Below the pieces are notes generated by a model. The model worked only from the letters and a program-made list of their open reading frames with translations, searched no databases and was not told where the DNA came from. Below, piece after piece: positions 59,101 to 64,000 of a DNA stretch of 64,000 nucleotides (positions are counted from its first letter, which is position 1; each line of letters opens with the position of its first letter). Source of the stretch: Paragordius varius (taxonomy: Eukaryota > Nematomorpha); NCBI GenBank assembly GCA_964247055.1, contig OZ176057.1:248001-312000 (forward strand). Direction: 5' to 3'. The position numbers and the translations under genes are program-made.

Positions 59101-62100
59101 ATAAATATCTTGGCCGAGAGAAGTGCCTTATCGGTAATAATGCCGCCCCGTTAGCGAAACCCAGGATGCCCTGCGAGGAATCAGTATTATCCTTCCTTAT
59201 ATTTTCTACATAATTTAAGTTTTTATCGTAAATAAAAAACTTTTTCCTTTGAAAAATTAAAATATTACTGATTGTTTGCAGGATCATGAGAGTAAGGATT
59301 ATTGTTGATTAAATGTAAAACATCCAAATTGCCTTGAATCAGATCCATTTTAAGTTTCCGAAGACGTCGGAACGATTGTCGCAAAGTTTTTTTCAGCGAT
59401 TTTTTCATACTGAGGCCCGTGTCCCCACCCGTTATGGTTTCTGTGGAATAAATGTAAAAAAATTTATGTAAAAAGCACAATAGAAATCAATGTAATGTAA
59501 ATTTAATTACCTGTGGCATTAGGGTTAAGGGTGCATTTGCTAAAGATTATTTTAGCGGATCCTTTTATGTAACTTTTGGCTTCCATCAAACAAGAGGAAT
59601 CAATAGGACAAAGTAGTTGTTTAAGGATGAATGCAAATGAGAAACAAACGAATCCATGCGCTGTACCCAAAGCTACAAAAGCCGAACCGCTAAATTGAGG
59701 CGGGCTAATAGCCAGGGCAGTTATAGCGGATGGTGGCCATACTTGCAAAATCGTTATATTTGCGCTATTATTGATAATCCCATCATCACTTTTATCAATC
59801 GCAGTAGAACAGTTTTTGAGTGGAGTCAAACTTTTTGGACCTTTCCACACAAATTTTTTTGCTCTAACAAAAATTGAATAAAACAATATATTTTGATTGT
59901 ATAACATCAAAAATCTAGGAAAAATAAAATTAAAAAATTTTGACAAGTATGAATCCTTTTTATTTAGTAAGGTTTTTTCTATTTATTCATATATCTGTAA
60001 TTAAGACACCTATAAAAATTCAAAACCTAAAAGCTAATGTGCTAATAAATTAAACAAAATATCTTACACTTCTTTAACCAAATCTTGGTGAAGCCAATCT
60101 ACTTTGTGAGCACATTCATTATGGAAAGATTCCGAATCATTATTACAATCAGATAAATGTGTAATTAGTGAACTTAAATGTTCAAATTCAGTTTGAAGAA
60201 ATTGTTTCAAATCAGAGATAACAATACATTGTCCTGAGGCACCGGCTAATGTTAATGTCCATTGTGTGCCGAAATTCGGATTCTCTCCTTTAAAACAAAA
60301 AAATAGATTAAAAAATTATGAACAAACGAATAAGAATCCATCCAAAAGACTAAATTTCTATCAACTGAGGAAAATAATATTTTATTAACCTGGAACTGTT
60401 TTCAAATGTTATCAAATTTTTCTTCGAACAAAGTATATAAAATTGGTGATTTATTGCCAAAAAATATCATAAATGTAATGTGGTATATCTTTCCTATTTG
60501 TAAAAATAAGTTCTAAACGGCGTTTATAAAGCTATAAGTTATACTTGATGATATGGCTAATAATGTATATCGTTTCGAAGAAAGTATAATTAATAATTAA
60601 ATTGTCTTAATCGAAAAATGGAATAAATTTTGACCAGAATGGTTAATATACTTAAAAAATTTGGGTGCCTATATTCAACCCTGATTTTCTAAAGCGATAC
60701 AGACAATATTTTTTCATTATTATTATGAAAAATTGATTAGCTTAATTTTCTGTTAAAGAGGCATATAATAAATTTATAATGCTCCATTATTTTGTATTCA
60801 TAGTCATATAATCGAAATATCCTAAATTTTATAACCAAAATTAAAACTATTTGGAAAAATGTAATATGAATATCTTATTATTTACCGAAAAACAGTTTAC
60901 TGATACTCTACTATTGATATATAACAATAAAAGAAAAAAATATCTAAAATTTAAACAAGTTTAACCAGAGAATCCAAATTTAAATTAAAAAATATTAATA
61001 AAAAGGTATTGTATTACCTTGGTCGTTAATAGGTCCATTTATGTAATAATAAGGCGTGATTTCAGTTTTATGAATTGCAAAGCGTGGATCATCGGAATAA
61101 GGATCGAAATGTCCGCATTTCAAAATCATTTTGTAAGGAATCATAATTTTCCCATCTTATATGTGTATGAAATAGTTAAAATTTAAATAAATTAAAAATC
61201 TAGAGTAAATGCAATTATACGGACAAAACGTAAAATATAAAGACACATTTTTTTTCTAAAAGACATACTACAAACCTTAATTTATCCAATAAAAATCATT
61301 TAAATACGATTAAATACATAGATTGTGTTGTCATTATATACTTTTATTTCATATTTTACAGTTTTAAACAATTATAAAATCAAAAAAAACCTAGAAAGAA
61401 AAGTATGGTTATCTTTAAGAAAAAATATTTGTCTATATATTTTTACGTTTTGTCCGCATAAAAATTTTACCATAAAAGGACATAACATATGATGTTTAAA
61501 ATGATATTTTTGAAAATTTAAGATGACTTTTTTAAATCCTTTTAGGGTTTATACTTTACAAATTAGAGCCAGAATAGTAAGACAAATTAGTTTAAATAAT
61601 TTTATTTTATGAAATATATTAGTATGTTAGTTTTTATATTCCGTATTTATTTCGAGATATACCTTGTAAAGTTACAGACAAATTTTGTTCATAATCATCA
61701 CTAGTATTTTCTTCAAAGTGAAAATCTTGAATGTTATAATTGTTTTTCAACAAAAGAGATATTTGAGTTTTTGTGTTGTCTCTATGTTGATGTGGAAACG
61801 AGCCTTCACAAAAAAATTGACTTGTCGATATACTATACAGGAGATAAGCTTTGCTAACATTTTCGCCCTCCTCTGGGAAATACCAAAATTTTGCAGTTCC
61901 ATTTTCATGGCTAAATTTTGTATGAATATTGAATAAATATTAAAAAGGAATCTCTCATAATTAATTATCTATGTAATTAATTGCTAAAAATAGTCAATAA
62001 TGTTAAACAAGGAGCGTTTACAATTTCATATTTCCTATTAAAACATCGTTATTATATATACCATTTGGAATTCAAATTCACCCTCAAATAAATATTTTTT

Positions 62101-63668
62101 TAATAGAAAAACTACCAATATTTTTATATATTTTTAAAAAACAAAAACTTTGTTGAAATTAAAATAACAATGAAAAATAAGAAACTATACCATAAAAATA
62201 TATTCTATATTAATAATGAGTTATATTTCGAAAACATATAATTTATTTTGGGGTGAATTTAAATCCTTCAAGGGTGAATTTGAACTGTAATGGTATATAT
62301 AAGTAAGTTGGTCAATTATAAAAATAATTATCCCTTACCTTTTATTATGGCTTGGAAAATTTTTCTCTAATGCATATTTTGTAAATAATTTGATTAAAGT
62401 TAAAATCTTTTACGATCCTTAGTATCTACTGTATATAATTCATACCCAGTAATACAGATATCTCCATGGTATCCAACATTGTTAATCAAATCAAGTTCAG
62501 AATCATTATTTAAGCAATCATTTATATAATTTTGTTGGTTTAGTAGTTGGATAACTTTGCGTTTATGTTCCGTAAAGGTATTTATTAATCCCTCATTCAA
62601 ACCCTTTAAAGAAATGTATTGCGTTGACGTGATAGCACTTGAATGCAAACAAGGCAGGTTAGCATTTTGAGATTCGCGAATAGCAAAACCTAAGTAAAAA
62701 TTAACATTGAAATGGCAAAATAAAATTATTAATAATAAAACTTATCTCCCTTGTTTATAGATTAATTTCGAAAAATTTGCGCAAAACTAGATAAGAGATT
62801 AAAGCACAAATAATAAAATTTTAAAGTCTAAAGTTAATATAGAACTGTAATATAAAAATTATATAAGGTTGTCAATTTTAGTTATGAGATTAGCCAAATT
62901 CATTTGCCCTTATTTGATTTAGCAAATTACTGACTCTAAACAAAAAATAATTTTGGGATAATGCAATCTATTATGCTTTAAATTAAGGATGTATGATTAA
63001 ACATAATTTTCCCTTTACTATATTTTAAGCCTTAGCTCTCCAAATTTTACTTTAAAACGATTAATTTTAATATGTTAGGTTGAAAATTATAACCAAAATA
63101 AAATAATCAATAATACAGGTAAAATACTTTTTGCAGTTTCATAATGCGAATCTTGGATATGAATAGAAACGTTATAACACAAATATTCTTCTTCCGTTAA
63201 AATAGATAATTTAAAGTTGTGTCGTTTGTCTGTAAAAAAAAACATTCAACAAAATGAAATCATCGTAAAGTAAAGACATTATATATAAAAATTGTCTATT
63301 AAATAACTTTTTTAAAATGTCAAAAAATTTATTTTAATCATATCAAAATTATTTAATTTATATTATTATAATTAAATTTTATACCTGATATAGCATTTTT
63401 GTCTCGAGAAGACTGTTGAATCATAATAGGTGACAATTTATAATCCAAAATTTTGGATGACACGTCCAAAATTTTTAAAATTTTTATGGCACCTGTCGAT
63501 TTTTGCAATTCACGGGGCGCATACGTTAAATAAGCGATCGTAAGGGTGTATTTATCATTAAAGCCCTCATCTTCGATATGTGAATTACTATCTTTGAATC
63601 CAATATTTTTGGGTAAGCCCCCGACAAAAGTTAAAAGACACCTTGAACAATCAGTTTCTTCTAATGGC
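53145..63668 (-). CDS. LLGL: Lethal giant larvae homologue (Lgl/LLGL), 3' part; 5' end outside the window
   Basis: Thirteen exons from 5' to 3': 63385-63668, 63128-63229, 62446-62689, 61663-61910, 61018-61155, 60068-60287, 59511-59863, 59269-59440, 57922-58470, 57381-57673, 57261-57349, 56611-56918, 53145-53331. All join in frame, 1062 residues in the window. Lgl is a WD40-repeat cell-polarity protein that opposes aPKC at the lateral cortex and binds non-muscle myosin. Signatures are LLTFVGGLP, NLPCLHSSAIT, ICITGHENGTAKFWYF, FDPYSDDPRF, LTLAGASGQCIVIS, FVWKGPKSL, ILQVWPPSAITALAI, VALGTAHGFVCF, KCTLNPNAT, and the basic loop KKSLKKTLRQSFRRLRK with aPKC-type serines. It ends with LLIISEEQIK, LRKEDVNGIHSACI and GYYMHNPKEIRRISL. 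One intron is 31 bases; the last is 3.3 kb and holds nested transposons. Confidence 0.95.
54049..54971 (+). mobile_element. Penelope-like element, short copy with GIY-YIG domain
   Basis: About 920 bases bounded by a 14-base target duplication, ACATGTTACGTTGA (54035-54048 and 54972-54985). Inside are inverted repeats of about 125 bases (54080-54204 and 54848-54972) containing GGTTTCGGACATT and ACACACGTTAAAATGTCCGA-type sequence. Coding sequence from about 54217 to 54642 gives PGVYKVPCECGKVDIGQTAR, KVKTRLNEHKYNIK and NFNREEGQKMSDIW, the C-terminal GIY-YIG endonuclease of Penelope-like retroelements. The frame shifts once near 54455. No reverse transcriptase is present, so this copy is truncated. 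Confidence 0.88.
54080..54204 (+). repeat. Left inverted repeat of the Penelope-like element
   Basis: Near-perfect inverted match to 54848-54972; contains ACGTATCATAGAATAAATA and CGCGAACGGTTTCGGACAT. Confidence 0.85.
54848..54972 (-). repeat. Right inverted repeat of the Penelope-like element
   Basis: Mirror of 54080-54204; contains ATGTCCGAAACCGTTCGCG and TTATTCTATGATACGT. Confidence 0.85.
55190..56610. other. Remainder of the last Lgl intron
   Basis: A/T-rich intron sequence. A degraded family A MITE lies at about 55670-55865. Nothing else with coding or RNA character is seen. Confidence 0.5.
56953..57232. mobile_element. MITE family A copy in an Lgl intron
   Basis: AACTGAAATTATACGGACAA left arm and TTTTTACGTTTTCGCCGTAT right arm; fills most of the intron 56919-57260. 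Confidence 0.75.
61204..61472. mobile_element. MITE family A copy in an Lgl intron
   Basis: AATTATACGGACAAAACGTA left arm and TTTTTACGTTTTGTCCGCAT right arm; outer end TAGAGTAAATG on the left. Lies in intron 61156-61662. Confidence 0.8.
62057..62297. mobile_element. MITE family B copy in an Lgl intron
   Basis: TATACCATTTGGAATTCAAA left end and GGGTGAATTTGAACTGTAA with TGGTATA right end. Lies in intron 61911-62445. Confidence 0.8.
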
Positions 63669-64000
63669 CTATAAGTAATAAAAATGATATAAATAAAATT
63701 AAATTAAGCGCAGAGTTAACATAAAAGGTAGAGTAAATACAAAATTATAAATAATAGAAATAAAAAACTACTTATATTTTATTATAAAACAATATTTTTG
63801 ACATAAAAATTTTCCTATATAACATGGCAAACAATTTACATCTTTATTGTTTTAGCAATTCAAATTAGAGATCGTAGAAGGCTGTCTAAAAAAATAGAAA
63901 AATCCTTTAATTTTTATGTTTTGTCCTTAAAATAAAAAGGCAATATTGTTTAAACCCTTTTTCGGGTATATGTCTAGAATCAAATTACACGCCTTATATC
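63669..64000. other. Intron of Lgl reaching the window edge
   Basis: Non-coding A/T-rich sequence with a weak family A arm near 63900 (TTTTATGTTTTGTCCTTAAA). The next upstream Lgl exon is not recognised before 64000. Confidence 0.45.

Noticed and set aside
59161-59195. Short linker exon of Lgl
   Set aside because: Splice-like borders exist, but its phase does not join the next exon, whereas 59269 joins 58470 directly in frame.
1-64000. tRNA, rRNA, CRISPR arrays or bacterial operons
   Set aside because: No cloverleaf with A and B boxes, no rRNA core sequence and no regular spacer-repeat arrays were seen; the multi-exon animal genes exclude a bacterial source.

Overview
The window is AT-rich nuclear DNA from an animal. 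Multi-exon genes for a Janus-kinase-like protein (JAK), lethal giant larvae (Lgl), a Golgi sulfotransferase, an MFSD12-like carrier and mitochondrial ATP synthase subunit d can all be followed exon by exon with reading frame kept across the splices. The splicing is the best clue to the organism. Introns that carry no repeats are often only 21-31 bases long, as has been reported for dicyemid mesozoans and a few other miniaturised animals. A dicyemid or orthonectid-like lineage is therefore a reasonable guess, but the phylum is inference.

Layout: 1-600 is a Harbinger transposase remnant. 1754-1920 holds two related GC-rich hairpins. 2655-3175 is a terminal-inverted-repeat element. 3577-5378 is a fossil LTR-type element. 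5596-7532 is an RTE-like LINE remnant. 7880-9560 holds possible minus-strand exons of an unrecognised gene. 10643-11271 is ATP synthase subunit d (+). 11980-14330 is a cluster of short palindromic transposons. 14367-16391 is the 3' part of an unrecognised membrane protein (-). 16400-20000 holds more transposons. 20008-39998 is a 23-exon JAK-like gene (+). 41728-42941 is a sulfotransferase (-). 45179-50184 is an MFSD12-like carrier (+). 50819-51277 is a LINE tail. 53145 to beyond 63668 is Lgl (-), whose 5' end lies outside the window. Its large 3' intron contains a Penelope-like fragment nested inside a TIR element.

Two MITE families dominate the non-coding DNA. Family A ends in TACAGTAAAA, with at least 25 copies. 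Family B ends in TATACCATTTACAG, with at least 6 copies. They fill introns of JAK, Lgl and the carrier gene, so intron size is bimodal: tiny, or inflated by MITEs. In at least two places a family A terminus itself appears to act as the splice donor or acceptor.

The genes do not form a pathway. The most notable product is the JAK homologue. It has FERM, SH2-like, pseudokinase (JH2) and kinase (JH1) regions in order, but JH1 has lost key catalytic residues (HGD for HRD, HFG for DFG), and the predicted protein is about 2196 residues, nearly twice the usual JAK length.
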